From NCBI GenBank assembly GCA_026392695.1, contig JAPLBP010000073.1:1-50046 (forward strand): a stretch of DNA of 50,046 nt. Reading direction: 5' to 3'. Every line of letters begins with the position of its first letter. Position 1 is the first letter of the stretch. The DNA comes from Actinomycetota bacterium. GTDB taxonomy: Bacteria; Actinomycetota; Actinomycetes; Nanopelagicales; Nanopelagicaceae. A program made the translations under genes and the position numbers. Of this stretch, positions 5,591-15,615 are shown in pieces. Under the pieces are notes generated by a model. That model was not told the DNA's origin and ran no database searches. It worked only from the letters and a program-made list of their open reading frames with translations.

Positions 5591-7252
5591 GAGAAGACCG
5601 GCCTCTGTGAGAAAACGGCTGGGATTCTGGCGATAGCTCAGGCTCACATGGCGCTTAGCTCGGGTAATTCCAACGTAGAAGAGTCGACGCTCCTCATCCA
5701 CCGAATAATCGTTGGCGGGCAATATCCCTTCATTAACCCCGATCATGAAGACAAAGTCCCATTCCAGCCCTTTTGCCGCATGAAGCGTTGCCAAAGTGAC
5801 AACAGGCATTACCGGCGGGTTGTTCTGTTCCACGCGATCTTCGACTTCGCGCAAATAGGCGCGAAGCGTTTTCGGAGAGAAAGAAGCGTCAGCATTTAAT
5901 TCACGGGCAAGATGCAAAAGAGCGGTAATGCCATCGTTGCTCGCGGATGTCACAAACGGTTGGGCGAGAGTTTCCAACTCTTCCAGCCAAGTGATTCCAT
6001 CGGCAGGAATGACGGAAGCCTGGCGAACTCGCTTAAGGAAATCTCGAATGTCACTCCGGTCGAAAAATCTTTCGTTATCGCGTACTTGATAGGGAATATT
6101 CACATTGGCGCATTCTCGCGCCAAAGAACTTAACTGAGCGTTGGTTCGTGCCAAAACAGCGACATCTTGCGCTGCCACGCCTTCAGAGATCAGTTTCGAT
6201 ATCTCTAGGACTACACCTTGCACTTCGCTACTTTCGTCTTTGAATGAAAAGAGCGCTGGGGGTAATCCATGGGGGTTGAGGGCAACAGTCTCTTGACCCA
6301 TGCTTCCACTTCGCAAAATACTATTTGCGGCAAAGATGATCTCCGGTGTCGAGCGGTAGCCAGTAGTAAGACGTACCACTTCAGCTTCCGGGAATCGATT
6401 CGTAAAACCATTAAGAAATATCGGTGTTGCGCCAGCGAAAGAATAAATGGTTTGAGCCGGATCCCCGACAACACAAATTTCTTGACGGTTGCCGAGCCAC
6501 GCATTAATCAGTCGTTGTTGAAGAGGAGACACATCTTGATATTCATCAATCGTAAAAAAACGATATTGATCATGTACTCGCTCTCGAACGTCCCGCTCTT
6601 GCTCGACCATCGCCGTCGTCAATAAAAGTACATCCTCGAAATCAATACTGTGCTCCTGGCGCATCAAACTTTGATACGCGGAGTAAATTTGAGCAACTTG
6701 ACCAGCACTCACTCGATTACGTTCGGGACGTCCTTTTGTTTCTTCTGAATAATCTTCAGGGGCGATCATGGATACTTTTGCCCATTCGATTTCTGAAGAG
6801 ATATCCCGCAAAAACTCTCTAGAGGAAACGGGAAGTGAATCGCTCAATCCCGCTCGTGAAATAGCTTCTGTGATAAAACGCGTCTTGGTTGTCAATAATT
6901 CGGGTGTGCGGCCGCCAAATACACTTGGCCAAAAATAAATCAATTGCCTTAAGGCGGCAGAGTGAATAGTGCGCGCGCTCACGCTGGGCACTCCAAGACT
7001 TCGCAAACGGGTCCGCATCTCTCCCGCAGCACGTGCGGTAAATGTGAGGGCGAGAACCTTTTGAGGATTCATCACCCCGATCGCGCAGGCATACGCGATT
7101 CGATGAGTAATAGCGCGTGTTTTTCCCGTTCCCGCACCGGCGATGACACAGACGGGCCCACTGGTCGCGAGCGCCACCTGCCGTTGTTCATCATCGAGGG
7201 CAGCGAGGATTTCTTCTGCGCGAAGTTCTCCAACTCCGTCCAATTCATTCAT
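5588..7252 (-). CDS. uvrD2: UvrD2-type superfamily 1A DNA helicase, short form
   Basis: 554 residues with the SF1A set: Q-motif (LDDEQRQVAL), Walker A GAGTGKT near 39-45, motif Ia TFTARAAGEM, the UvrD2-like ARTIHSAALRQLIYFWP stretch, Walker B DEYQD near 237-241, GDPAQTIYSFAGA, and motif VI YVGITRAKR close to the end. Mycobacterial UvrD2 is about 700 residues with a C-terminal HRDC domain; this protein stops soon after motif VI, so HRDC is missing. It is a DNA-unwinding repair enzyme encoded 35 nt downstream of nudC on the same strand, matching Rv3198c-Rv3199c. The intervening mycoredoxin gene of mycobacteria is absent, and that domain is found instead in the fusion at 15.6 kb. Confidence 0.9.
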   Translation of the reverse strand: MNELDGVGELRAEEILAALDDEQRQVALATSGPVCVIAGAGTGKTRAITHRIAYACAIGVMNPQKVLALTFTARAAGEMRTRLRSLGVPSVSARTIHSAALRQLIYFWPSVFGGRTPELLTTKTRFITEAISRAGLSDSLPVSSREFLRDISSEIEWAKVSMIAPEDYSEETKGRPERNRVSAGQVAQIYSAYQSLMRQEHSIDFEDVLLLTTAMVEQERDVRERVHDQYRFFTIDEYQDVSPLQQRLINAWLGNRQEICVVGDPAQTIYSFAGATPIFLNGFTNRFPEAEVVRLTTGYRSTPEIIFAANSILRSGSMGQETVALNPHGLPPALFSFKDESSEVQGVVLEISKLISEGVAAQDVAVLARTNAQLSSLARECANVNIPYQVRDNERFFDRSDIRDFLKRVRQASVIPADGITWLEELETLAQPFVTSASNDGITALLHLARELNADASFSPKTLRAYLREVEDRVEQNNPPVMPVVTLATLHAAKGLEWDFVFMIGVNEGILPANDYSVDEERRLFYVGITRAKRHVSLSYRQNPSRFLTEAGLL

Positions 7253-7287
7253 CGTTTCTCGCAGCCACGCGAAGCAGAGTCCATCTT

Positions 7288-8208
7288 TTACCAGTCATCG
7301 CCTTTAGTGAGATCTTCACGAGCACCCACTCCATACCAGTGTTCAATCATGCGACGTGAAACGCTTATGCGAGGCGGAAGTAGAATTTCACCCGTTTCAA
7401 CCGCGCTCTTCATTTCCGATCGTGAGAACCATCTGATCTCCGTGATCTCCTCGCCGTCAGCTTTAGCCGTTGAAGCATCTTCAGTGACGGCTTCAAATGC
7501 GATCATGATTGAAGCGGGAAATGGCCATGGTTGAGAACCAAGGTAATGAACTTCCCCGACAATAACTCCACACTCTTCGGCCACCTCGCGGACGACACAT
7601 TGCTCGAATGATTCGCCCGGTTCCACGAAGCCCGCAAAGTTCGAAAAACGTTTTTCCGGCCAAGTGGGTTGATGACCTAAGAGCAACCGATCTTCGCGAT
7701 CCTTTACGAGAACGATGACTGCAGGATCCGTACGGGGATGATGCTGACTTTCATCTTCAACACAAATGCGTACAGCGCCACCGAAAGTTGATTGGGTTGC
7801 GGCGCCACATCGTGAACACCGTGGGTGCGCGGCATGCCAATGAGCTAGTCCGACAGCATGAACTGCCAAACCAGCTTCGAGATCCGAAAGCGATGCACCT
7901 ACCTGGCGCAATGTTCGAAGATCGTTTTCGGGAACCAACATCTCGGAGGTATGCCAAGCAAAATAACTTTCACGCGTTTCCACATTTTGACCTAGGAAGA
8001 ATCGTTCTCCAGTTCCTGTGATTTCCTTAGCACTTTGAAAATTCAGCGCTGTATCACTTGCATGCAAGCGATCTTCAACAAGGATAAGAATTCTTGCCTC
8101 GGCCCACAGTCTCTCGAGAGCGCCGTCATCCATCCGCAAATGGCTGGCCCGATCGATCGGACTGCGTGCCATTACCAAATTCTTCAAAGGACCCGCGTTG
8201 GAGGTCAT
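7288..8208 (-). CDS. nudC: NAD(H) diphosphatase / RNA deNADding Nudix hydrolase NudC
   Basis: 306 residues. The Nudix box (GFVEPGES...REVAEECGV) occupies 193-215 and is complete. It is followed by the SQPWPFP signature at 225-231 that marks the NAD(H)-specific NudC subfamily. A zinc-ribbon CSRCG precedes the catalytic domain, but the second pair is reduced to a single cysteine (RICVED), as in a number of NudC proteins. The reaction is hydrolysis of NAD(H) or NAD-capped RNA to NMN and AMP ends. GGGAGG lies 8 nt before the ATG. It is upstream of uvrD2 and probably cotranscribed, and it diverges from the EEP-family gene. Confidence 0.92.
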   Translation of the reverse strand: MTSNAGPLKNLVMARSPIDRASHLRMDDGALERLWAEARILILVEDRLHASDTALNFQSAKEITGTGERFFLGQNVETRESYFAWHTSEMLVPENDLRTLRQVGASLSDLEAGLAVHAVGLAHWHAAHPRCSRCGAATQSTFGGAVRICVEDESQHHPRTDPAVIVLVKDREDRLLLGHQPTWPEKRFSNFAGFVEPGESFEQCVVREVAEECGVIVGEVHYLGSQPWPFPASIMIAFEAVTEDASTAKADGEEITEIRWFSRSEMKSAVETGEILLPPRISVSRRMIEHWYGVGAREDLTKGDDW

Positions 8209-8270
8209 AACAATTGCCTCCCTCGAGCGTTCAGTGAAATTTGGATGGAATCCATGATGGGCGACACTAC

Positions 8271-8276
8271 TAGCAT
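8271..8276 (+). promoter_or_regulatory. leaderless -10 hexamer before the EEP-family gene
   Basis: TAGCAT, 6 nt, then the ATG at 8283; no ribosome binding site is present. Confidence 0.45.
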
Positions 8277-8282
8277 GGTGCC

Positions 8283-9107
8283 ATGCGCCTCACCTCATGG
8301 AATCTGCTGCACGGAATGGTCATCCCGCCAACGGATGGCGCCAATGGTGGGCAAAATCCTGCCCTATTGGCCTCATCTGTGGCGAACTTAGAAGCGGACG
8401 TTCTGGGCCTTCAGGAGGTCGATTTCATCTTGGAGCGCTCTGGAAGTACCAACCAAGTGGAAAAGGTTGCCGTTGACATGAAGGCCAGATTCTGGGCCTT
8501 TGCGCCATCAGTGATGGGATCACCAGATGAGGATTGGCGAGGCTCGAATCGTACGGACGTGCAGGTTGTCACAAACGAAACGGGTAGCAGCGCCCCCGGT
8601 TATGGCATTGGACTTGTTTCTAGAATCCCCGTTGTGTCATGGCATCGCCTCGATCTAGCTCGATCGCCGATAGGTATTTTTATGGCCTGGCCAGAGAACG
8701 GCAAAATGAAGCAACATTATGTTCGCGATCATCCTCGGTCTGCTCTCGCCGCCGTTCTAGAAAATGGATGGTTGATCGTCAACACTCACTTGTCTTTTGT
8801 TCCCTTCGTCAATCTCTTTCAATTGCTAAAGATTAAAAGATGGGTTAAGAGATTACCTATAACGGATAAGAGCAAAATTATTATTATGGGAGATCTCAAC
8901 CTTCCTTTTGCCTGGCTAGTGAAAGGCATCAATTGGAATTCGCTTGCGAAGCAGAAAACTTTTCCAAGCTGGATGCCAAAAGTTCAGATCGATTACATCC
9001 TTTCACAAAAGGTCGCTTCGGAAGATGTGTCACCTGTGTCATCAACGCACGGAGGGATGAGTGATCATTTACCGCTAAGTGTTGATGTGGAAACGGCTTC
9101 TAGCTAG
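8283..9107 (+). CDS. endonuclease/exonuclease/phosphatase-family hydrolase
   Basis: 274 residues with the metal-dependent EEP fold motifs in order: SWNLLHG near 5-11, LQEVD near 45-49, NTHLSF, MGDLNLPF (Asp/Asn pair), IDYIL and the terminal SDHLPL His motif. The same superfamily holds exonuclease III, DNase I, sphingomyelinases and inositol phosphatases, and the sequence alone does not settle the substrate. It lies inside the nudC-adnB interval of an otherwise leftward repair cluster. It converges on adnB, with the two stop codons overlapping by three bases. The start follows a leaderless -10. Confidence 0.85.
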   Translation: MRLTSWNLLHGMVIPPTDGANGGQNPALLASSVANLEADVLGLQEVDFILERSGSTNQVEKVAVDMKARFWAFAPSVMGSPDEDWRGSNRTDVQVVTNETGSSAPGYGIGLVSRIPVVSWHRLDLARSPIGIFMAWPENGKMKQHYVRDHPRSALAAVLENGWLIVNTHLSFVPFVNLFQLLKIKRWVKRLPITDKSKIIIMGDLNLPFAWLVKGINWNSLAKQKTFPSWMPKVQIDYILSQKVASEDVSPVSSTHGGMSDHLPLSVDVETASS

Positions 9108-12100
9108 TACTTCTCAAGTAGGGCGACTAAACCTTCCCGGTCTAGAAGATCAGCAGGTCGATCTGTAACTCCTGTTGGCACATAATGAAATGCGGCACTC
9201 ACTTCTGTTATGTCAACCTTTTGAAGCTGTGCCCATGCCAATCGATAGAGCGCCAATTGAATCGCGGCGGCCTCCCCCAATTTCTTCGAGCCAGTCTTCC
9301 AATCAACCACTTCGAAACGATTTCCAATTTTATAAACCGCATCAATGCGCCCGCGCACCAAGATGCCAGCTAAGACAGTTTCAAAGGGAACTTCCACGGC
9401 GTACGGATGACGTTCAGCCCATTCACTTGCGAGCCAAGCACTCTTTAGGCCTTCTAAAGTTTGATCGGTTTCAAATGGATCAACGGGGTCGAGATCTTCA
9501 TCATCAAAGAGTGTTCCTTGACCAAAATGTTTCTCAACCCAAAGGTGAAAAACGCTACCTCTGCGTGAGTATTCATCCTGGGGACGTGGCATGGGCCGAC
9601 GAATAGAAAGTGCTAATTCTTCGGGGTTTTCACGCAACGCCACCATCGAGGAAACGGAAAGTCGTGGAGGAAGGGTGACGTCAACGCTTTTCTTGGATTG
9701 ATGAATTTCGTTGACGAGTGCTTGTGCATCATGAATCCACGAATTAAGTTTCTCATCTTCCGTGTCTTCCTCAGAATCCTCGAGAGAATGTGGAATTGCA
9801 GTTCGTACACGCTCAACTCCGGCATCAAAAACGTCTCGACGAGATCCGAGGGGATCGCGAGGCCAGACACCACTTTTTGGTTCTTCAAGACGAGGATTCT
9901 TCTCCCCTTCCGTAGGAGCAGAAATATCTGACAAGATCACCCCACCTTGCAACGCCGCTACATCTGCAACAGATCTATAGAGTTCACTCGGCTCAACGGG
10001 CGTGGCACCATCTCGCCAACGAGATGTCGTACAGATCAAATGTGTTCGAGCTCGAGTAATCGCTACATATCCGAGTCGTATCTCCTCGGCACGCTTAAAC
10101 AGATCACATTCGCTATTGAAAGCCTCGAATACATCTGTGACTCGAGCGTGTGAAGTTGTGGAGAAAATATCAAAAGTTGGAAGTTCACTTCCATCTCCTC
10201 GCAGCTGGAAAGGAATATGTTTCTCATTCGTTAACCAATTATCTCTTTCCTTTCCCGTACTTGGAAAATTTCTTTCCGCAAGTCCAGGAATTGCAACGAC
10301 ATCCCACTCCAAACCCTTCGCCATGTGTATCGTCAAAATAGATACCACGTCTTCATTTATTTCTGGTGTCCCAGATTTAAGACCGCCTTCTTCAGCAGCT
10401 GCAATGTCTAGCCAGGTTAGAAAGTCGTTTATCGATGCACCTGAGCGCGAAAACTTGGCTGCCTCATCAATGAATCGATCAAGGTGACGACGACCGCTCT
10501 GTGAACTGTCCCGCAGATAAACTTCGACATCGAGGAAGAGATAATTTTCTATTTCGGAAATGAGGTCCGAAAGCGAGCCTCCAGCACGAGAGCGCAAACG
10601 TCGCAGATCGGAGGCAAATTGCACGAGGCGTTTGTAACCCGCCACGGTGAAATGGTCTCTATTCGCCTTTTCGATCTCATCGAGAGCATCGATCAAACTT
10701 CCAGAGAATTGATCGTCGGCTTCCTCTTGAAGAGGATTTCCGGCGCTTATCTTGGCGATCAACCCTACGGATTTCTCATGGACACCTTCGGCCAGCGAGC
10801 GTGAAAATCGACCCAGGGCAGCAATATCGGCAGCGCCGAGATTTATGCGAGGACCCGTCAAATGTCTCATCAAGGAAGCGCCAGAATCGGGATTAGTCAC
10901 GATTCGAAGCAATGAAATGAGATCAGCAACTTCTGCCACTTGAATGAGACCGCCCACCCCCAGCACCTCGTAAGGAAGGTTTGCCTCTCTCAAAGCAAGT
11001 TCAATTTCAGGAATCTGAGAACGTTTGCGAACCAGCACCGCAAAACTCTTTCTCTTCGTCACTTGTGCATTTCCGCTGTCAACTTGAGCTGGCCACAATT
11101 TGCTAAAGTACTCAGCAATGGCGATTGCCTCGGTTTCGATCGTTTCAAAGACTCCGCACGCTAATTCGCCTCTACCAGCACCGCTGCGCGCCACTAAAGG
11201 TGCGACATCAACACTTTTGTTATGACGAATCTGATCTGAAATTACATTGGCAAGATCTAAAACAATTTTGTCATTTCTAAAAGTAGTCGAAAGTGAAAAT
11301 TGTGCGCGCCCCTTTTGCGAAGAGCTCTTAGGAAAATTTTTGGCAAATGCACCAATTGTGCCCGCTGATGCACCACGCCATGTATAAATCGCCTGACATG
11401 GATCACCTACTGCCATTACAGAATGGCCACTGCCATAAAGTGCGGAAAGCATTCTCACTTGAGACTGTGAAGTGTCCTGATATTCATCGAGGAGAACTAC
11501 GCGATATCTCGAACTCTCAATCTCTCTTACATCCTGAAATTGTTCAGCGATAGTTGCGGCAAGGGACATTTGGTCATCGAAGGATAGAAGCCCGTCTCTT
11601 TGACGTCTTGCTTGAAGTTCGAACACCATGGGGAGAATCGAAAGTCGCTGAGTTAGAGTCTGGAGAATTTTGCGCGAGGCCGGGTTGGATGCTGTACCGA
11701 GGGATTCCAGATGAGCCAAGATCGGTAGCGACACATCCTCAATCTGCGCAGTCGTGACGCCGTGCTCTAGTACCAGTCGAGAAAGTCCAATGACATCTTT
11801 GATGACCGTACTCACAGCGCTCTCTGATGTGAAATTCTCATCTGGCCAATTGTGAACAAGGGCGGCTGTCATCTGCCAGAGTGCCGCTTCTCCTATCGGC
11901 TCTTCACCCGCGTCAACGCCACATCGAATTGAATGTTCGCTCAAGAGACGACCTGCGTATGAGTGATAGGTCATGATGGACGCGTCTGACAAGCCATTTG
12001 CGCTCTTTTTAGGAGCTAAGTCCGCCTCCCTGAGCTGACGCAACCTCACTCGAACACGTTTAGCTAACTCCCCTGCAGCTTTGCGCGTAAAAGTTAAGCC

Positions 12101-12322
12101 GAGAATTTCATCAGGTTGTACTAAACCATTGGCTACTAAATAGAGAACCCGTGCACTCATCGTCTCTGTCTTGCCTGATCCGGCGCCCGCGATAACAACT
12201 GCAGGTTCCAAGGGAGATTCAATAATTGCGATCTGCTCGTCCGTAGGAGTTCTATAAGACGAATCTCTTTTCGCAAGCACATGAGCGATATCCAGTGCGC
12301 GGTACTTGATCTGATCGCTCAC
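9104..12322 (-). CDS. adnB: AdnB helicase-nuclease subunit of the AdnAB recombination complex
   Basis: 1072 residues. Motifs are Walker A GAGSGKT near 50, TFTRKAAGEL, Walker B LLDEYQDTS, GDPCQAIYTWRGAS, and LTIHMAKGLEWD. The RecB-type nuclease core is at the C-terminus (GRIDAVY...EVVDWKTG...QLALYRLAW). AdnAB is the actinobacterial counterpart of RecBCD/AddAB that resects double-strand breaks. The start chosen is the GTG at 12322, which overlaps the adnA stop by four bases (GTGA) and implies translational coupling. The track's upstream start at 12376 would overlap adnA much further. The nuclease Asp and Lys (VDWKTG) are intact, so both functions are expected to be active. Confidence 0.93.
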   Translation of the reverse strand: MSDQIKYRALDIAHVLAKRDSSYRTPTDEQIAIIESPLEPAVVIAGAGSGKTETMSARVLYLVANGLVQPDEILGLTFTRKAAGELAKRVRVRLRQLREADLAPKKSANGLSDASIMTYHSYAGRLLSEHSIRCGVDAGEEPIGEAALWQMTAALVHNWPDENFTSESAVSTVIKDVIGLSRLVLEHGVTTAQIEDVSLPILAHLESLGTASNPASRKILQTLTQRLSILPMVFELQARRQRDGLLSFDDQMSLAATIAEQFQDVREIESSRYRVVLLDEYQDTSQSQVRMLSALYGSGHSVMAVGDPCQAIYTWRGASAGTIGAFAKNFPKSSSQKGRAQFSLSTTFRNDKIVLDLANVISDQIRHNKSVDVAPLVARSGAGRGELACGVFETIETEAIAIAEYFSKLWPAQVDSGNAQVTKRKSFAVLVRKRSQIPEIELALREANLPYEVLGVGGLIQVAEVADLISLLRIVTNPDSGASLMRHLTGPRINLGAADIAALGRFSRSLAEGVHEKSVGLIAKISAGNPLQEEADDQFSGSLIDALDEIEKANRDHFTVAGYKRLVQFASDLRRLRSRAGGSLSDLISEIENYLFLDVEVYLRDSSQSGRRHLDRFIDEAAKFSRSGASINDFLTWLDIAAAEEGGLKSGTPEINEDVVSILTIHMAKGLEWDVVAIPGLAERNFPSTGKERDNWLTNEKHIPFQLRGDGSELPTFDIFSTTSHARVTDVFEAFNSECDLFKRAEEIRLGYVAITRARTHLICTTSRWRDGATPVEPSELYRSVADVAALQGGVILSDISAPTEGEKNPRLEEPKSGVWPRDPLGSRRDVFDAGVERVRTAIPHSLEDSEEDTEDEKLNSWIHDAQALVNEIHQSKKSVDVTLPPRLSVSSMVALRENPEELALSIRRPMPRPQDEYSRRGSVFHLWVEKHFGQGTLFDDEDLDPVDPFETDQTLEGLKSAWLASEWAERHPYAVEVPFETVLAGILVRGRIDAVYKIGNRFEVVDWKTGSKKLGEAAAIQLALYRLAWAQLQKVDITEVSAAFHYVPTGVTDRPADLLDREGLVALLEKY

Positions 12323-15300
12323 TCCATCACCGCCCGTCCATCGCTTTGAATTGGGCATGAGCCGCGCACGGCGCAACGGTTGCAGAAGTCATTGATGGTC
12401 GCGGTGAAAGTGCTCGCGGCCATTCCGTCGGCGATTTCTTGAATCTCGCCTTTCACTTCTTCAACATTGATGGGAGGTTGCGATCGTGTACTCGCCTTCT
12501 TGCTTTTGCTCCCTAAATAAACAAGTTCGGCACCGGCCGATGTTCTGCTGTCGTGGTTTTGAGCAAAGCCACCTTCGAGAATTGCTAATTGGTATGCCTG
12601 CATTTGTTTATTGGTAAGTGCGTCTGCAACCGAAGGAATTACAGATCCAGTCTTAAAATCAATAACGTAGAGATCTCCCTCGGAAGTAAGTTCAAGACGA
12701 TCAACACTTCCACGTATGCGCGCTCGACCAACATCCACACTAAAGTTGGCTTCGACTCCCACAACTTCATTTGGAGAGTTAACGTGGTAGCTCACGAACT
12801 TACGAATCATCTCTAAAGCTTTTGTTAAACCGGTCGCACGTACCCATCCAGTATTAGGGTCAATAAGGTTCCATGCGCTTTTCAATTTTTCAACTAGATC
12901 TTCTTCGGTCAATGAAATGTCGGATTCCATCAGAGCGGCAAATGCGTGGATCGCAGAACCTAGGACTTGCGCAGTACTATCACCATCGGTTCCGCCACTT
13001 TTCTCCAGGAACCATTTAAGTCCACAGTTAGTGAAACTTTCTCCACTGCTAGGCGATACTGATACTTGCTGGCCCGCAGGTACGACGGGTGAGTCAGAGC
13101 TAATAGGCACTACCCCGTACCAAGAATTTGGATCCGCTACTTCAACCCCTTCGTCTGCTAAACGGCGCAATAGCGCGGCAGCGGTCTCGCTTCCATCACC
13201 ATCAATGTGCGCGCGTAGAGTGGCTACCAAAGCGTTGGTAGTTAATGGACGCGGAACTTCTGAAAAACTCTCTTGCGAACTTGACCCCAGATATTCGGCT
13301 ATCTCATCAAAATAGATCGAAGGCTCTGCATCATCTTTCTGGACACATGAGGCGATCAGGTGGCTCTTTGCACGAGTTGTGGCGACATAAAACAATCGGC
13401 GCTCATCCTCAATCAAACCACTCGCTGCCAGCGCATCTAGTTCGCTCAAAGGAGCAGCACCATGACGGACTCTCTCAACTAACCTTTCGCTCCCTAAGAG
13501 AGATCCCCGCTGTCGCAAATTAGGCCATGCGCCATCCTGCAAACCACCTATCGCAACTAAATCCCATTCGCGTCCTTTTGCAGAATGAACGGTAAGAATT
13601 TCAACTGCATCGGGACGCTGACCCTTTGCGGAAATTACATCTCCAGCGATGCTCTCTTGGTTGATTTGGCGAATGAAGCTATCTGCTTTGGAATATGGAA
13701 ATCTGTCAGCAAATCGTCGAGCCGACTCGAAGAGTTGCATGATCGCGTCAAGATCGCGATCGGCGCGAGCACCTCTGGCTCCACCGCGAAGGGCTTGACG
13801 TCGCCAACTTTCGCTCAGTTTTTCACCGCTACTAGTAAGTGCGTTGTTCCATATCTCCCACAGCAAGTCCTCGCCCTGAGCGCCACTTTTTCTAATCACC
13901 TTTCGCGCTTTCAATACAAGATCGTGAATTCGAATTACCTCTGGCGCTTGTTCTCTATTTATATCGCCAGTTTCTATAGCGTCGATCAGCATTTGTGTTC
14001 CTGATCGGAGATCTCCCTCTTCACGAGAAGTCAGAAGGCCCTTCCTCAATCGACGCAAAGAAATAGTGTCTGCCCCGCCGAATTCGCTGAGTAAGAGCGT
14101 TTCGCAAATCGCGCCGGTCAATTGCTTCAGCCCTAGAGCAATTTCAGCAAGCAACAAGAAAGGTGCGACTGCAGGATTGCCGGAGAGTGCATCCATCTCA
14201 AATGCAACAGGTATACCGGTCTGCGCAAAGGCGCGTCGAAGTGCCGTCGCTAAAGCCCCAGGTGATCGCAATATGACAGCCATCTCCGACCATGGGGTTC
14301 CATCCATCAAGTGGGCACGGCGAAATTGATAAGCAATGAACTGTGCTTCTTCACTATGAGAGCGCAGTCGGGCAATGATGGGAGGAGTCTGCGAAACGGA
14401 GGCATCAAGGGCGGATACTCCATAAGCAACCAAAGGAGGATTTGGAAAATGTGAGGCGACGAAGGATCCAAGGGCCAATATCGATGGTGAACTACGAAAA
14501 CATTCGCCCAAGACAATTTCCGTGCCAGAGGCCAAGTAGTGATCTAACTCGACATCTAGTTGATCAGGATCTGCGCCTCGAAATCTTCCGACCGCACTTT
14601 CCTTATCAACGCTCAGGAAAATGTCTTGTCCTGCAAGTTCACGAAGCAGCATCCGTTGAGCAGGATCGCTTTCCTGAAACTCATCAACCAAGATGGTTCT
14701 AAATCGCTCTCGAAGTTGATTGGCAAGATCTGGGTTTTGCCTCAGATGATGAAAAGATTCAATTACTATCTGGCTCGGATCGATCCTTCGCTTTGAATCG
14801 CCCGCAGAGATTTCCTGCATCACTAACGAACCTTGGTACCGCCTCCAAAACTCCGCGCACGACTGCCAATATTTTTCGCGGTGCTCGCTTCCCTTCGCAC
14901 TTAAAATATCTGGAGAGAGGTTTCTTTCTGCGGCCCTCAAAATAAGATCGCGTAATTCGCGAGCAAAGCCACGAGTAGCAATTGCCGGAGAACCGGGATC
15001 AACTAACTCCGTAGGCCAATATGTCGATCCGCTTTCGAGTAGATCTGCTAAATCACCTTCTAATAATTGGCGAATATAGAAATCCTGTTCCGGTCCAGAC
15101 ATAAGAATTGGTTCGGGATCATCGACGTTGGATTTCATTTTCAAAATCGAAAAAGCCAGTGAATGAAAGGTGCGAGCAATCGGTTCTTTCATGGCGACAG
15201 TTGTATGTAAAGCCACGGCGTCGCGAAGTTCAGAGGCACGATCTCGGCCATAGGTGATCATCAAGATCGAATTGGGATCTTGACCTTCACGTATCCGCGA

Positions 15301-15486
15301 TAGCGCCGCTTCGATAAGAGTCGAAGTCTTGCCAGTCCCGGGTCCACCGCGAAGAATCACTGGAGACCCACGATGTTCGACTGCTTTCATTTGATCTTCA
15401 TTGAAATGTAGCTTTTTCTCGGGCACGGCAGGGCGGACGAGAGCGCCGATCAGTCTCGCGTCCGTTGACATGCTCATGACACCCAT
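12319..15486 (-). CDS. adnA: AdnA helicase-nuclease subunit of the AdnAB recombination complex
   Basis: 1055 residues. Walker A GGPGTGKT is near 47-54, Walker B LVDEFQESD, and LTVHSAKGREWD. The C-terminal nuclease domain has DLYVIDFKTGS. Cysteines (FTNCGLKW and FCNRCAVRGSCP) match the four-cysteine iron-sulfur staple of AddB/AdnA nucleases. It is the first gene of an adnA-adnB pair and diverges from the fused thioredoxin reductase gene. Three in-frame ATGs (15486, 15477, 15471) lie close together, none with a strong ribosome binding site; the longest is reported. Motor and nuclease residues look intact. Confidence 0.92.
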   Translation of the reverse strand: MGVMSMSTDARLIGALVRPAVPEKKLHFNEDQMKAVEHRGSPVILRGGPGTGKTSTLIEAALSRIREGQDPNSILMITYGRDRASELRDAVALHTTVAMKEPIARTFHSLAFSILKMKSNVDDPEPILMSGPEQDFYIRQLLEGDLADLLESGSTYWPTELVDPGSPAIATRGFARELRDLILRAAERNLSPDILSAKGSEHREKYWQSCAEFWRRYQGSLVMQEISAGDSKRRIDPSQIVIESFHHLRQNPDLANQLRERFRTILVDEFQESDPAQRMLLRELAGQDIFLSVDKESAVGRFRGADPDQLDVELDHYLASGTEIVLGECFRSSPSILALGSFVASHFPNPPLVAYGVSALDASVSQTPPIIARLRSHSEEAQFIAYQFRRAHLMDGTPWSEMAVILRSPGALATALRRAFAQTGIPVAFEMDALSGNPAVAPFLLLAEIALGLKQLTGAICETLLLSEFGGADTISLRRLRKGLLTSREEGDLRSGTQMLIDAIETGDINREQAPEVIRIHDLVLKARKVIRKSGAQGEDLLWEIWNNALTSSGEKLSESWRRQALRGGARGARADRDLDAIMQLFESARRFADRFPYSKADSFIRQINQESIAGDVISAKGQRPDAVEILTVHSAKGREWDLVAIGGLQDGAWPNLRQRGSLLGSERLVERVRHGAAPLSELDALAASGLIEDERRLFYVATTRAKSHLIASCVQKDDAEPSIYFDEIAEYLGSSSQESFSEVPRPLTTNALVATLRAHIDGDGSETAAALLRRLADEGVEVADPNSWYGVVPISSDSPVVPAGQQVSVSPSSGESFTNCGLKWFLEKSGGTDGDSTAQVLGSAIHAFAALMESDISLTEEDLVEKLKSAWNLIDPNTGWVRATGLTKALEMIRKFVSYHVNSPNEVVGVEANFSVDVGRARIRGSVDRLELTSEGDLYVIDFKTGSVIPSVADALTNKQMQAYQLAILEGGFAQNHDSRTSAGAELVYLGSKSKKASTRSQPPINVEEVKGEIQEIADGMAASTFTATINDFCNRCAVRGSCPIQSDGRAVME

Positions 15487-15615
15487 TCAACCCGAGATCG
15501 GTGACAATCTCGCGCAATTGAGGCAAATGGCAGTGACTTCAAGAGGTCTTCGCTCGCAGTTAGTTGTGCCTTGAGTAATCCTGAATAGACTTGGCAACCT
15601 TTGAAAGGATCACGC

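Noticed and set aside
9175-14796. Many forward ORFs inside adnA and adnB
   Set aside because: Shadows of the two long helicase genes; none has a recognisable domain.
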